Source: Betaproteobacteria bacterium (lineage in GTDB: Bacteria > Pseudomonadota > Gammaproteobacteria > Burkholderiales > SHXO01). From it: DNA of 52,649 nucleotides. Within the stretch, counting starts at the first letter, position 1; every line of letters begins with the position of its first letter. Shown here in pieces: positions 26,068-36,632 of this stretch. Location of the stretch: NCBI GenBank assembly GCA_025356655.1, contig JANXRW010000124.1, forward strand, positions 1 to 52,649. Direction: 5' to 3'. The notes under the pieces are model-generated. The model did no database searches, was not told where the DNA came from, and saw only the letters and a program-made list of their open reading frames with translations. The position numbers and the translations under genes were made by a program.

Positions 26068-27618
26068 CTAGTGCAGGGCTGCCTCGAAGCCCGCGAAACG
26101 GGCCTCGAGGTCCCACTGGGCAAGGGCTCGCGCGCTACCCTGCAGAAAGGCCAGGCAGGACGGCGGTGGCACGCCGTCGGGCTCTGCGTTCTGGCACACC
26201 AGGACGGAGCGCCAGTTGGCGGCGTCCTCCCAGAGGCTGGCGCCTTCCAGGAAGGCGTACTCCAGGCTGTTCCGAGCTAAGGTTTTCAGTTGCCTGTAGT
26301 CCAAGCCCTGTTCTTCGACGGCGCGTTGGAACTCGCGCGTATGTTCCGAGCGCGCGACCCCGGCATCGTCCGTGGCAAGGGCTACCGGCACGCCGCGGGA
26401 CAGATAGCCGCGTAGCGGATGGTGTTTGCCGCTGACACCCAGGATGAGGTCGTTGCTGGACAGGCAAGCTTCGAGTAACACCCCGCGCTGGGCCAGCAGC
26501 CGAAAAAGCCCCTCGGGATCGTCCTCCTGCCAGATGTCCACGCCGTGACCGATGCGCTCGGCCCCGGCCACCAACAGCGAATCCCGGATGTGCGAGCGCA
26601 GTGCCTCCGGGGGCACGAGCCCGGGCGCTAATTCGCCGGCATGTAGTGAGAGGCGCGCCTGGGGGTAGATGCCCCGGAGGTAGGCCAGCATGCGCATGTG
26701 CAGGTCGAAATCGCGCAACGCCAGGGCCGAATCCTCGGGCTGCACAAGGTTTAATCCCACCACGCGCGGGTCGCGCCGGGCTAGCTCGAAGGCAGCAACC
26801 ATCTGTGCAAAAACCTGCTCCGGGGCGCTGGCCCGCGCGATCTGGAACAGGTAGCGCACGCCCACTGCACAGCCGGGGTCGGCGTCCGGTCGGTCGCAGC
26901 GCAGCTGCCCGCGCGCCGCGGCTTCCATCTGGTCCAGCCGCTCGCTGGCATTGTGGAGTTCTTGGTCCAGGCTGCGTGGCGTGTCCTGCGGGCCCGGCCG
27001 GTAGGCCAGTAGCGCCGCGTGCAGCGCGTCCAAGTCGTCCTGCCAGCCCAGGCGGCGCCCTAGCTGCCGGGAGGCGCCCCCGTCGGGCGTCACCAGGAGT
27101 TCAAGATAACTCACGTTTTCCTGGGCGGCGCGAGTACTCACTTCCGCCAAACTGTCTGCGGCGCGGCGGCCCGCCACTTCCGCAAAGCGCCCGAAGGTAA
27201 CAAAGAACTGGTCGTGCCCGCTGCGCCCGGAGTGCGTCCAGTTGCGTGTGGACCAAGCGTCGATTAAGCGGTTGCCCAGATTCGGGTCGCTGGCCAGGGC
27301 GTCCGTGAGCGCCGGATGCGTGCCGCCAGGGGCCGGGGCACAGGGCGGGCGCATGAGCACGTATTCCTGCAGGCACAGGCCGTCTTCGAGGGCCCAACGC
27401 AGGTAGGATTCGGCATAGACGGCGCCAGAGAGGTGGTTGTGCAGGTCACCCCCCTTGGGCATCGAGCGCAGAAACGCATAGAGCGCACCGGGCCGATCGC
27501 GCAGGGACTCCAGGCGCCGCGCCGCAGCTGCCTCCGGTGGGGTCTGGGCTGCAGCGCCCGCGACCAGGAGCCCCAACAGTATGCCGACGCAGGCAGTTAG
27601 CCGGGCCGGGCTGCCCAT
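26068..27618 (-). CDS. Exported adenosine deaminase-like metallohydrolase
   Basis: 516 aa, ATG 27618 directly abutting the gatB stop (TAG then ATG). A signal peptide (LGLLVAGAAAQT) indicates export. The zinc-hydrolase set of adenosine deaminases is present: DLHNHLSG (H-x-H), LHAGE (catalytic Glu/His), RIGHGVDIW, and ATDDAGV (metal Asp), with a lone C-terminal CxxC-free tail containing CQNAEPDGVPPPSCL. It is larger than cytosolic Add (~330 aa), with an N-terminal extension and extra segments, resembling the secreted ADGF-like branch. Inferred role: deamination of adenosine or related nucleosides in the periplasm or outside. Probably cotranscribed with gatCAB, an unusual pairing. Confidence 0.82.
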   Translation of the reverse strand: MGSPARLTACVGILLGLLVAGAAAQTPPEAAAARRLESLRDRPGALYAFLRSMPKGGDLHNHLSGAVYAESYLRWALEDGLCLQEYVLMRPPCAPAPGGTHPALTDALASDPNLGNRLIDAWSTRNWTHSGRSGHDQFFVTFGRFAEVAGRRAADSLAEVSTRAAQENVSYLELLVTPDGGASRQLGRRLGWQDDLDALHAALLAYRPGPQDTPRSLDQELHNASERLDQMEAAARGQLRCDRPDADPGCAVGVRYLFQIARASAPEQVFAQMVAAFELARRDPRVVGLNLVQPEDSALALRDFDLHMRMLAYLRGIYPQARLSLHAGELAPGLVPPEALRSHIRDSLLVAGAERIGHGVDIWQEDDPEGLFRLLAQRGVLLEACLSSNDLILGVSGKHHPLRGYLSRGVPVALATDDAGVARSEHTREFQRAVEEQGLDYRQLKTLARNSLEYAFLEGASLWEDAANWRSVLVCQNAEPDGVPPPSCLAFLQGSARALAQWDLEARFAGFEAALH

Positions 27619-29058
27619 CTAGGCGTCTGCGCCTAACTTGCGCCGGAGCAGCGCGTTTACCTGGGCGGGGTTGCCCTTGCCCCGGGTGGCCTTCATCGCC
27701 GCGCCCACGAAGAAGCCGAATACCTTTTGCTTGCCACCCCGGAACTCCGCCACTTGGGCGGGGTTCTGCGCGAGGATGCCGTCGATGATGACCTCGAGTT
27801 CGCCGCTGTCGCTGATCTGCGTGAGGCCGCGGGCTTGAATCACCTCGTCGGCAGTTTCCGTCCCGCTCCACAGGGCGTCGAGTACCTCCTTGGCCGTCTT
27901 CCCCGACACCGTGCCGTCGGCCACGCGCGCCAGGAGGCCGGCCAGGCGCGCAGCGTCCACCGGACAAGCGCCGATCTCCAGGCCCTCCCGGTTCAAGCGT
28001 CCGAGTATTTCACCCATCACCCAGTTGGCGGCGAGTTTGGCGTTACCGGGGAGCCGGCTCGCGATGGCCTCGAAGTAGCGTGCCAACTCGCGCGAGCCCG
28101 TGAGGATGGCGGCATCGTAGGCAGCGAGACCCAGCTCGCCCGCAAGCCGCGAACGCATGGCGGCAGGCAATTCAGGCATCTGCGCACGCACGCTTTCCAC
28201 CCAATCCGGCGTGACCTCCAGGGGAAGCAGGTCCGGGTCCGGGAAATAACGGTAGTCGTGGGCATCTTCCTTGGACCGCATGGGCCGGGTCTCGTCACGG
28301 TCCGGGTCGTAGAGACGCGTCTCCTGGCGCACCCGGCCGCCATCCTCGATCAACTCGATCTGGCGGCGCGCCTCGTGGCGGATGGCCTGCTCCAGGAAGC
28401 GGAAGGAGTTCAAGTTCTTAATCTCACAGCGGGTTCCCAGCGGATCCGAGGCATTGCGGCGCACGGAGACGTTGGCGTCGCAGCGGAAGGATCCCTCCTG
28501 CATGTTGCCGTCGCAGACGTCGATCCAGCGCAGGAGCGCGTGCAGCGCCCGGGCGTAGCTCACCGCCTCCTCGGCGCTGGTGAGCGCGGGCTCCGTGACG
28601 ATCTCCAGCAGCGGCGTACCCGCCCGGTTCAGGTCGATCCCGGTGGCGCCCTGGAAGTCCTCGTGCAGGGACTTGCCGGCGTCCTCCTCGAGGTGCGCCC
28701 GGGTGAGCGGTATGCTTCGCTCGCCGTCGGCAGCGGGGATCAGTAGCGCGCCGCCCTCGATGATGGGCAGTTCGTACTGGCTGATCTGGTAGCCCTTGGG
28801 CAGGTCCGGATAGAAGTAATTCTTGCGCGCGAAGACCGACCGCCGACGTATCGACCCCCCCACGGCGAGGCCAAAGCGGATGGCGCGCTCGACGGCACCC
28901 CGGTTGGCCACGGGCAGCACGCCGGGTAGCGCGATGTCCACGGCGCTGGCCTGCCGGTTGGGCTCGGCCCCGAAGGCCGTGGAGGAGCCGGAGAACATTT
29001 TCGAGCGGGTGGAGAGTTGGGCGTGGGTCTCCAGGCCGATGACGATTTGCCAGGGCAC
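27619..29058 (-). CDS. gatB: Glu-tRNA(Gln)/Asp-tRNA(Asn) amidotransferase subunit B
   Basis: 479 aa, starting at GTG 29058 with GAGGAG eight to nine bases upstream. It reads [20 protein letters not shown], the signature GatB start, then [19 protein letters not shown], the HLEEDAGKS motif, ADVNVSVRRN-like [20 protein letters not shown] and, at the end, the YqeY-like tail with [16 protein letters not shown]. GatB positions the misacylated tRNA and carries out the kinase step; with GatA and GatC it converts Glu-tRNA(Gln) to Gln-tRNA(Gln). Third gene of the gatCAB operon. Confidence 0.96.
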   Translation of the reverse strand: MPWQIVIGLETHAQLSTRSKMFSGSSTAFGAEPNRQASAVDIALPGVLPVANRGAVERAIRFGLAVGGSIRRRSVFARKNYFYPDLPKGYQISQYELPIIEGGALLIPAADGERSIPLTRAHLEEDAGKSLHEDFQGATGIDLNRAGTPLLEIVTEPALTSAEEAVSYARALHALLRWIDVCDGNMQEGSFRCDANVSVRRNASDPLGTRCEIKNLNSFRFLEQAIRHEARRQIELIEDGGRVRQETRLYDPDRDETRPMRSKEDAHDYRYFPDPDLLPLEVTPDWVESVRAQMPELPAAMRSRLAGELGLAAYDAAILTGSRELARYFEAIASRLPGNAKLAANWVMGEILGRLNREGLEIGACPVDAARLAGLLARVADGTVSGKTAKEVLDALWSGTETADEVIQARGLTQISDSGELEVIIDGILAQNPAQVAEFRGGKQKVFGFFVGAAMKATRGKGNPAQVNALLRRKLGADA

Positions 29059-29076
29059 GATGGACTCCTCGGGGGG

Positions 29077-30552
29077 CTAGGCGCCCGACGCCGGCGCGCG
29101 CCGGTGCCAGTCGGTGGCCTGCTGGAAACGGTGCGCCAGGTTGAGCATGCGCGCCTCGTCGAAATAGTTGCCGATGACCTGCAGGCCAACCGGGCGCCCC
29201 TTGGCGCCGAAGCCGGCCGGGATGGACATCCCCGGCAGGCCTGCCAAGTTCACGGCGATGGTGTAAATGTCCGAGAGGTACATTTGCACGGGGTCCGCGC
29301 TACGCTCGCCGAGATCGAAGGCCACCGAGGGGGACGTGGGTCCGAGAATCAGGTCGCAGGTGGAGAACGCGGCGTCGAAATCGCGGGCGATGAGCCGGCG
29401 GATCTGCTGGGCCTTCAAATAATAGGCGTCGTAGTAGCCGTGGGAGAGTACATAGGTTCCCACTAGGATGCGCCGGCGCACCTCGGCACCGAAGCCTTCG
29501 GCACGGGTGCGCGAGTACAGGTCCGCCAAATCCCGCGGTTCCTGCGCCCGATACCCGTAGCGTGCGCCGTCGTAGCGCGCCAGGTTGCTCGAGGCCTCTG
29601 CGGGTGCCAGGACGTAGTAGACGGGGATGGAAAGCCGCGTGTTGGGCAGGCTTACCTCCACGGTTTCGCAGCCAAGCCCGCGCAGTGTGACCAGGGCCTC
29701 GTCCACGGCACGGGCGACGTCGGCATCCAAGCCCTCTGCAAAATATTCCCGCGGCAAGCCCAGTCGCATCCCTTCCAGCGGCCGGTCCAGCGCGCGCCCG
29801 TAGTGTTCCACGGGCCGCTCCAGGCTGGTGGAGTCGCGCGGGTCGAAGCCCACCATGGTGTCGAGCAGTACGGCGAGGTCGGCGGCACTGCGGGCCAAGG
29901 GGCCCGCCTGATCCAGACTGGAGGCAAAGGCGATCATGCCGTAGCGCGAGACCAGCCCATAGGTGGGCTTGAGGCCGCAGATGCCCGTGAGCGCGGCGGG
30001 CTGGCGGATGGAGCCGCCCGTATCGGTGCCCGTCGCGGCCGGGCACAGCCGGGCCGCCACCGCTGCGGCTGAGCCGCCGGAACTGCCGCCGGGCACGGCG
30101 TTACGATCCCAGGGATTGCGCACGGGTCCAAACCACGAGCTCTCGTTGGAGGACCCCATGGCAAACTCGTCCATGTTGGTCTTGCCCAGAAACACCGCTC
30201 CGGCGTCGTTGAAGTGCTCCACCACGGTGGCGTCGTAGGGTGCCGTGAATTCCTCGAGCATCCGCGAGCCGCAGGTGGTGCGCCAGCCGCTCGCACAGAA
30301 GATGTCCTTATGCGCCACGGGTATCCCGGTCAGCACCCCGCCCTCGCCGCGGCCGATACGTGCGTCGGCCGCGCGGGCCTGGGCCAGGGTGGCGTCCGGG
30401 TCGAGCGTGATGAACGCGTTGAGATCCCCGTTTTGGGTGGCGATGCGGGCGAGCAGGGCCTGGGCGAGTTCCTCGCTCGACACTTGGCGGGCAGCCAGGA
30501 GCGCGGAGAGCTCGGTTAGGTCGAGCTCGTGTAGCTCCGCGCGCGGGCTCAT
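29077..30552 (-). CDS. gatA: Glu-tRNA(Gln)/Asp-tRNA(Asn) amidotransferase subunit A
   Basis: 491 aa from ATG 30552. It has the amidase-signature Ser-cisSer-Lys triad: K in IPVAHKDIF, the glycine/serine-rich [17 protein letters not shown], and [11 protein letters not shown] with the catalytic Ser. GatA supplies ammonia from glutamine to the activated Glu-tRNA. Typical GatA tail: [20 protein letters not shown]. Starts inside the gatC stop (ATGA overlap), and gatB follows after 18 bp, so all three are cotranslated. Confidence 0.96.
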   Translation of the reverse strand: MSPRAELHELDLTELSALLAARQVSSEELAQALLARIATQNGDLNAFITLDPDATLAQARAADARIGRGEGGVLTGIPVAHKDIFCASGWRTTCGSRMLEEFTAPYDATVVEHFNDAGAVFLGKTNMDEFAMGSSNESSWFGPVRNPWDRNAVPGGSSGGSAAAVAARLCPAATGTDTGGSIRQPAALTGICGLKPTYGLVSRYGMIAFASSLDQAGPLARSAADLAVLLDTMVGFDPRDSTSLERPVEHYGRALDRPLEGMRLGLPREYFAEGLDADVARAVDEALVTLRGLGCETVEVSLPNTRLSIPVYYVLAPAEASSNLARYDGARYGYRAQEPRDLADLYSRTRAEGFGAEVRRRILVGTYVLSHGYYDAYYLKAQQIRRLIARDFDAAFSTCDLILGPTSPSVAFDLGERSADPVQMYLSDIYTIAVNLAGLPGMSIPAGFGAKGRPVGLQVIGNYFDEARMLNLAHRFQQATDWHRRAPASGA

Positions 30553-30836
30553 TCGATCACCTGGGGGACGAGGTAGAGCCCACGCTCCGTCTCCGGCGCC
30601 AGGGCCAGGAAGCGCTCCCGTTCGTCGGTCTGTGTGACCTCGTCGGCGCGCAGGCGCAACGTGAGGTCCTGCGCATGGGACATGGGCTCGATGCCGGTGG
30701 TGTCCACCGCGTTCATCTGCTCGATCAAGTCGAATATGTTGCCCAGCTGGTCGCGGGTTGCCGCGGCCTCGGCGTCGGTAATGGCAATGCGGGCGAGTTG
30801 CGCGATGCGGCGCACGTCGTCGAGGGAGAGTTCCAT
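30549..30836 (-). CDS. gatC: Glu-tRNA(Gln)/Asp-tRNA(Asn) amidotransferase subunit C
   Basis: 95 aa from ATG 30836 ([19 protein letters not shown]); a longer frame upstream is unsupported. The GatC pattern is clear: helix V..+A.LARI, then [20 protein letters not shown], then [13 protein letters not shown]. GatC holds GatA and GatB together. First gene of the operon; overlaps gatA by four bases. Confidence 0.94.
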   Translation of the reverse strand: MELSLDDVRRIAQLARIAITDAEAAATRDQLGNIFDLIEQMNAVDTTGIEPMSHAQDLTLRLRADEVTQTDERERFLALAPETERGLYLVPQVIE

Positions 30837-30901
30837 AAGCGTGGCTTCGACTATCCAGGGTCCTGGAGGCCCATGCCCACGGCGAAAATCGCCGGAAGCT
30901 T

Positions 30902-30934
30902 TGTAGGGACCCACCAAGTAGGCTATTATAGCCG
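30902..30934. promoter_or_regulatory. Divergent gatC/mreB promoter with palindromic -10
   Basis: A 13-base perfect palindrome, GGCTATTATAGCC (30922-30934), lies in the 160-bp gap between gatC and mreB. On the plus strand it supplies TATTAT as -10, with TTGTAG (30902-30907) 17 bp upstream as -35. On the minus strand it supplies a perfect TATAAT -10 for gatC, with only a weak -35. The two promoters would thus overlap almost exactly and exclude each other. Confidence 0.5.
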
Positions 30935-30942
30935 GCTTATAG

Positions 30943-32040
<1,098 letters not shown>

Positions 32041-32149
32041 GGCACGACCCCCCCTTAGAAGGAGTTCCCGCCCCTGCTACGCTCGTCTCCCGCAGGCACT
32101 GCACAGCCCAGTCCGGCGCGGGGTGCCGAGCGCGCTGGCTAGGACAGGC

Positions 32150-33049
32150 ATGCAAAACTCGCCGCCACCCTTCTTTCAGCGCGGACCGAGCCTGGTCATG
32201 CGTTTTGCCCTATTTTCTTTGCTCTCCCTCGTCTTCCTGGTCGCCGATGCTCGCTTTAATTATCTGCGCCTCGTACGCCAGGGTATGGCGGTGATGATCT
32301 ATCCGCTGCAGCGTGGCGCTGCCATGCCCTGGGAGAGCTTTGACCGCTTGAGCGGGTTCCTGGCTGCCCAGGCCGAGTTGCTCGCCGACAACGAGCGGCT
32401 CCGCTTCCAACGCTTGCGCGACGGCGCGGCCCTGCAGACGCAGCAATCCTTAGAGGCGGAGAACCGCCACCTGCGCGAACTGCTCACCCTGCGCGAGCGC
32501 CTGCCACGGGAGACCATCCCGGCAGAGATTCTGTTCTCGCATCGCGATCCCTTCACCCGCCGGGTGGTGGTGGACCGAGGGAGCCAGAACGGCGTGGTGG
32601 AGGGCTCAGCGGTGGTGGATCCCACCGGCGTGGTAGGCCAAGTCACCCGGGTTTTCCCCTGGCTCTCCGAAGTGACCCTCATCTCCGACAAGGAGCAGGC
32701 AGTCCCTATCCAGGTGGTCCGCAGTGGCCTGCGCGGCATCACCTTCGGCACGGGCTATGACCACGGCCTGGAACTACGCTTCATGCCGGTTAATGCGGAC
32801 CTTCAGAACGGCGACGTGTTGGTCACTTCGGGCATCGACGGGACTTACCCGCCCGGGCTGCCGGTAGCGGTGGTCGCCAACGTGGAGCGCAACGTCGCCT
32901 ACGCCTTCGCGCGAATCTACTGCTCACCGGCCGCGGGGGTGAGCGGGCGAGGGCAGGTGCTCATCGTCGCTTCCACGGACCGCCTACCGCCCAATCCCAT
33001 CCGCGAGGAAGAACTCGCTGCGCGGCGGGCCAAGCGGGAGGGCAATTAG
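32150..33049 (+). CDS. mreC: Cell-shape protein MreC
   Basis: 299 aa from ATG 32150, preceded by AGGA at 32141-32144; an in-frame ATG at 32123 would add nine residues without support. Short cytoplasmic N-terminus with a PPPFFQRGPSL motif, one membrane helix (~residues 17-37, LFSLLSLVFLVA), a coiled-coil (~60-105, rich in Leu, Glu, Arg), and a periplasmic beta-rich domain with RDPFTRRVVVDRGSQNGV, SGLRGITFGTG and TSGIDGTYPPGLPV. It activates PBP2-RodA. About 110 bp separate it from mreB. Confidence 0.93.
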   Translation: MQNSPPPFFQRGPSLVMRFALFSLLSLVFLVADARFNYLRLVRQGMAVMIYPLQRGAAMPWESFDRLSGFLAAQAELLADNERLRFQRLRDGAALQTQQSLEAENRHLRELLTLRERLPRETIPAEILFSHRDPFTRRVVVDRGSQNGVVEGSAVVDPTGVVGQVTRVFPWLSEVTLISDKEQAVPIQVVRSGLRGITFGTGYDHGLELRFMPVNADLQNGDVLVTSGIDGTYPPGLPVAVVANVERNVAYAFARIYCSPAAGVSGRGQVLIVASTDRLPPNPIREEELAARRAKREGN

Positions 33050-33052
33050 GCG

Positions 33053-33586
33053 ATGCTGCAAGGATCCATGACCGGCAACGGGCGCCCCCAGGAATTGCTC
33101 CTGCCGGTGCCGAGCGCGTACATCGCCATTACGCTGGTGGCGGCTCTGGTGCTCAACCTCCTCGCTCTGCCGGAGACGGTTGCGCGGCTGCGCCCCGACC
33201 TGATCGCGCTCATGCTGATCTACTGGGTGGTCTACCACCCCCGACGCTTGGGCTTCCTGCCCGCGTGGGCCCTGGGGCTGGCCATGGATGTTGCCGACGG
33301 CAGCCTCTTCGGCCAGCACGCGCTGTCCTATGCGCTGCTCATGTACTTGGCCATCCTGCTGCACCGGCGCATCCTGATGTTCGGCATGCTGCAGCAGATG
33401 CTCCATGTGGTGGCCCTGCTATTGCTGTCGCAGGCGGTTACCTTAGTGGTGCGGCTCGCGGCGGGGGCGGAATTCCCTGGCGGCACCTACTTCGTGGCCA
33501 GCTTAGTCGGTGCGCTGCTCTGGCCCATCGTCTTCACCCTCCTGCGCCTGCCGCTGCGGCCGCGCACCGAGGCCGGCGCCGTCTGA
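33053..33586 (+). CDS. mreD: Rod-shape-determining membrane protein MreD
   Basis: 177 aa if started at 33053; ATG 33068 (with AAGG four bases upstream) is a good alternative giving MTGNGRPQEL. Five hydrophobic segments and the MreD landmarks RPDLIALMLIYWVVYHP and LGFLPAWALGLAMDVADGSLFGQHALSY. It sits in the inner membrane with MreC. Three bases separate it from mreC. Confidence 0.92.
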   Translation: MLQGSMTGNGRPQELLLPVPSAYIAITLVAALVLNLLALPETVARLRPDLIALMLIYWVVYHPRRLGFLPAWALGLAMDVADGSLFGQHALSYALLMYLAILLHRRILMFGMLQQMLHVVALLLLSQAVTLVVRLAAGAEFPGGTYFVASLVGALLWPIVFTLLRLPLRPRTEAGAV

Positions 33587-33598
33587 GCCGGGGCGACC

Positions 33599-35545
33599 AT
33601 GGATCCCCTGGCCGTATTCCGCTCCAGCCGAAAGCGCTCCGAGGCCGCCAACCGGCGTCCGGAGATGCGCGATCACGAGAAGGACCTGCGCAGCTTTCAT
33701 CTGCGCCTCGGCGTCTCCGCTACCACTGTCCTGGCGGTCTTCCTGCTGCTGGCGCTACGCTTCTCCTACCTGCAGGTGATCCGGCACGAGTACTACCACA
33801 CGCTGGCTGAGAACAACCGCGTTACCATCGTGCCGATCGTTCCCAACCGCGGCCTGATCCTGGACCGTAACGCAACCGTGCTGGCGCACAACTACGCCGC
33901 CTACACGCTGGAGATCTTCCCCAACAAGGTGCGTGACCTGGACGCTACCATCGATGCGCTGGCGCGGGTGGTAGAGATCGCCCCACGGGACCGCAAACGG
34001 TTCCGCAAGCTGCTCGAGGAGAGCAAGGACCTCACGAGTGTCCCCATCCGGGCGCGCCTGAGCGACGAGGAGGTGGCGCGCTTCGCCGCCAACAAATTCC
34101 GCTTCCCGGCCGTGGAGATCCGCGCGCGGCTGTTCCGGCACTATCCCAACGGTGAATTGGCGTCCCACGTGATCGGCTATATCGGCCGGGTGACCGAGGC
34201 TGACTTGGATCGGCTGGAGACCCAGGGGCAGTCGGCGAACTATACGGGAACCGATTTCATAGGCAAAACGGGCCTGGAGAGTCACTACGAGCTGGAACTC
34301 CATGGCCGCACCGGCTTCGACGAGGTGGAGACCGACGCGGGAGGCCATGCCATCCGCACCCTGCGCAGCCAGCTTCCCGCTTCCGGTAATAACCTGCGTC
34401 TGTCGCTCGACGCGCGCCTGCAGGAAGTGGCCGAGCGCGCCTTCGGCGAACACCGCGGCGCGCTTATCGCCATTGATCCGGCCACCGGCGGCGTCCTGGC
34501 CCTGGTGAGCAAGCCTGGTTTCGACCCCAACCTATTCGTCGACGGGATCGACCCGGCGAACTGGGAACTCCTGAACACCTCTCTCGACCGGCCGCTCAAC
34601 AACCGGGCGCTGCAGGGAATGTACCCACCGGGATCGACCTTCAAGCCCTTTATGGCCCTGGCGGCCCTGGAGTTGGAGAAGCGCTCTCCCCAGTACGCGA
34701 TCAGCGACCCCGGTTTCTTTGTGCTGGCTGGCTCGGGCCACCATTACCGCGACTGGAAGGTGGGGGGCCATGGGTCCGTCGACATGCATCGGGCCATCGT
34801 GATCTCCTGCGACACCTATTTCTACGGGCTGGCCCTGGATGTGGGCATCGATAATATCCACCGGTTCATCAGCCAGTTCGGCTTCGGCAAGCGCACGGGC
34901 GTGGATATCGACGGCGAGGCGGGCGGGCTGTTGCCGTCGCCGGAGTGGAAGCGGCGCCGTTACAAGCAGAAGTGGTTTGCCGGCGATACGGTCTCCGTGG
35001 GCATCGGGCAGGGCTACAACCTCTCCACGCCCCTGCAACTGGCCCAGGCCACGGCGGTCCTGGCCAACGGCGGCACCGCCTTTCGTCCGCACATCGTGCG
35101 CGAGATCCAGAACAGCCAGACCAGCGCCACGCGCGCAGTGGAACAACAACCCATCAATAACTTGAATCTCAAGGCCGAGAACGTGCAACTCGTCCGCCAG
35201 GCCATGGTGGACGTGACGCGCCCCGGCGGCACTGCCGGCGCAGCCGGGGCCGGTGCGCCCTACGCTTTCGCCGGCAAAACCGGAACGGCGCAGGTGGTGG
35301 CCATCAAGCAGACCGAGAAATACGACGAGCGCAAGGTGGCCGAACGCCACCGTGACCACGCACTGTTCATCTCCTACGCGCCCGCTGACAAACCCACGAT
35401 CGCGCTGGCCATCCTGGTGGAGAACGGTGGCCATGGCGGGGCGACGGCCGCGCCCATTGCCCGCAAGGTCTTCGATTTCTACCTCCTGGGTAAGGTTCCA
35501 GAGGTCAAGCCCGCCGACGACGGCGACGGAGAGGAAAGTGATTAG
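33599..35545 (+). CDS. mrdA: Penicillin-binding protein 2 (elongasome transpeptidase)
   Basis: 648 aa from ATG 33599. One N-terminal membrane helix (~residues 40-60), a pedestal domain with NRGLILDRNATVLA, TGLESHYELELHG, and then the transpeptidase: S346 in PPGSTFKPF (STFK), SCD near 403, and K560 in the AGKTGTAQ box. It cross-links peptidoglycan during elongation, paired with RodA. The short acidic C-terminal tail (DDGDGEESD) is overlapped by the rodA start. Follows mreD after 12 bp. Confidence 0.95.
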   Translation: MDPLAVFRSSRKRSEAANRRPEMRDHEKDLRSFHLRLGVSATTVLAVFLLLALRFSYLQVIRHEYYHTLAENNRVTIVPIVPNRGLILDRNATVLAHNYAAYTLEIFPNKVRDLDATIDALARVVEIAPRDRKRFRKLLEESKDLTSVPIRARLSDEEVARFAANKFRFPAVEIRARLFRHYPNGELASHVIGYIGRVTEADLDRLETQGQSANYTGTDFIGKTGLESHYELELHGRTGFDEVETDAGGHAIRTLRSQLPASGNNLRLSLDARLQEVAERAFGEHRGALIAIDPATGGVLALVSKPGFDPNLFVDGIDPANWELLNTSLDRPLNNRALQGMYPPGSTFKPFMALAALELEKRSPQYAISDPGFFVLAGSGHHYRDWKVGGHGSVDMHRAIVISCDTYFYGLALDVGIDNIHRFISQFGFGKRTGVDIDGEAGGLLPSPEWKRRRYKQKWFAGDTVSVGIGQGYNLSTPLQLAQATAVLANGGTAFRPHIVREIQNSQTSATRAVEQQPINNLNLKAENVQLVRQAMVDVTRPGGTAGAAGAGAPYAFAGKTGTAQVVAIKQTEKYDERKVAERHRDHALFISYAPADKPTIALAILVENGGHGGATAAPIARKVFDFYLLGKVPEVKPADDGDGEESD

Positions 35546-36632
35546 TCGCACCCTCACCTACCTGGGCCGGCACCTGGACGGTTTCCTTCTGGCGCTCATT
35601 GCCGTCCTTCTGGCGGCAGGCCTTCTGGTGCTTTACAGCGCCACAGGCGAGAGCCTGCCCCGGCTCTTCAGCCAACTGGCCAACATCACAGTTGCCATGG
35701 TGGTGCTGTGGTGCGCCGCGAACACGCCACCCCACTACCTGATGCGCCTGGCACTGCCGACCTACGTTCTGGGGCTGCTTCTGCTCGTCTGCGTGGCGCT
35801 CTTCGGAGAAGTGAGCAACGGCGCGAGGCGCTGGCTGCACCTGGGCGTGACCCGGATCCAGCCCTCGGAACTCATGAAGGTCGGCGTGCCGCTTGCTCTG
35901 GCCTGGTACTTCGACCGCTATGAGACCGCGCTGCGGTTTAGCCATTTCGCCGTGGCCGGACTCCTGCTGGGCGCCCCGGTTCTGTTGGTGGCGAAGCAGC
36001 CGGACCTGGGCACCGCGCTCCTGATCGCGGCAGCCGGGTTCTACGTCATCTTTCTGGCCGGCTTGAGCTGGCGGGTTCTGGTGGTGCTCGCCGGGGCGGG
36101 CCTCGCCGCGATGCCACTCCTGTGGGGCGTCATGCACGATTATCAACGCCGGCGTATCTTGACGCTGCTCGATCCCAGCCAGGACCCCTTGGGGGCGGGT
36201 TACCACACGATTCAGGCCACCATCGCCGTGGGTTCTGGCGGGGCGTTCGGGAAGGGCTGGCTGCACGGAACCCAGGCCCACCTGGATTTTTTACCGGAGC
36301 GAAGCACCGACTTCATCTTCGCGGTGTTTTCCGAGGAATTCGGCCTGCTGGGGAACCTCATTCTGCTGGTGCTCTTCCTGATGGTGATCGGCCGCGGATT
36401 GTTCATCACCTTCAATGCACCAACGCTTTTCACCCGTCTGCTGGCGGGTACGCTCTCGCTCACTTTTTTCACCTATGTTTTCGTCAACATGGGCATGGTG
36501 AGCGGGATTTTACCGGTGGTGGGGGTACCCCTGCCGATGATCAGCTATGGCGGCACCGCCCTGGTGAGCGTGCTCTTCGGCCTAGGTATCCTCATGAGCA
36601 TCCACAGCCACAAGCGGTTGGTGAAAAGTTGA
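35538..36632 (+). CDS. rodA: SEDS glycosyltransferase RodA
   Basis: 364 aa starting at GTG 35538, which overlaps the PBP2 stop by 8 bp and has GGAG at 35528-35531. About ten membrane helices. SEDS landmarks: NGARRWLHLGVTRIQPSELMK (with the W and R of the family), VAKQPDLGTALLI, the conserved Asp region and LPERSTDFIFAVFSEEFG, PVVGVPLPMISYGGTALV. RodA polymerises lipid II and works with PBP2. The long periplasmic loop with the STDFIF motif is intact. Confidence 0.95.
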   Translation: MISRTLTYLGRHLDGFLLALIAVLLAAGLLVLYSATGESLPRLFSQLANITVAMVVLWCAANTPPHYLMRLALPTYVLGLLLLVCVALFGEVSNGARRWLHLGVTRIQPSELMKVGVPLALAWYFDRYETALRFSHFAVAGLLLGAPVLLVAKQPDLGTALLIAAAGFYVIFLAGLSWRVLVVLAGAGLAAMPLLWGVMHDYQRRRILTLLDPSQDPLGAGYHTIQATIAVGSGGAFGKGWLHGTQAHLDFLPERSTDFIFAVFSEEFGLLGNLILLVLFLMVIGRGLFITFNAPTLFTRLLAGTLSLTFFTYVFVNMGMVSGILPVVGVPLPMISYGGTALVSVLFGLGILMSIHSHKRLVKS

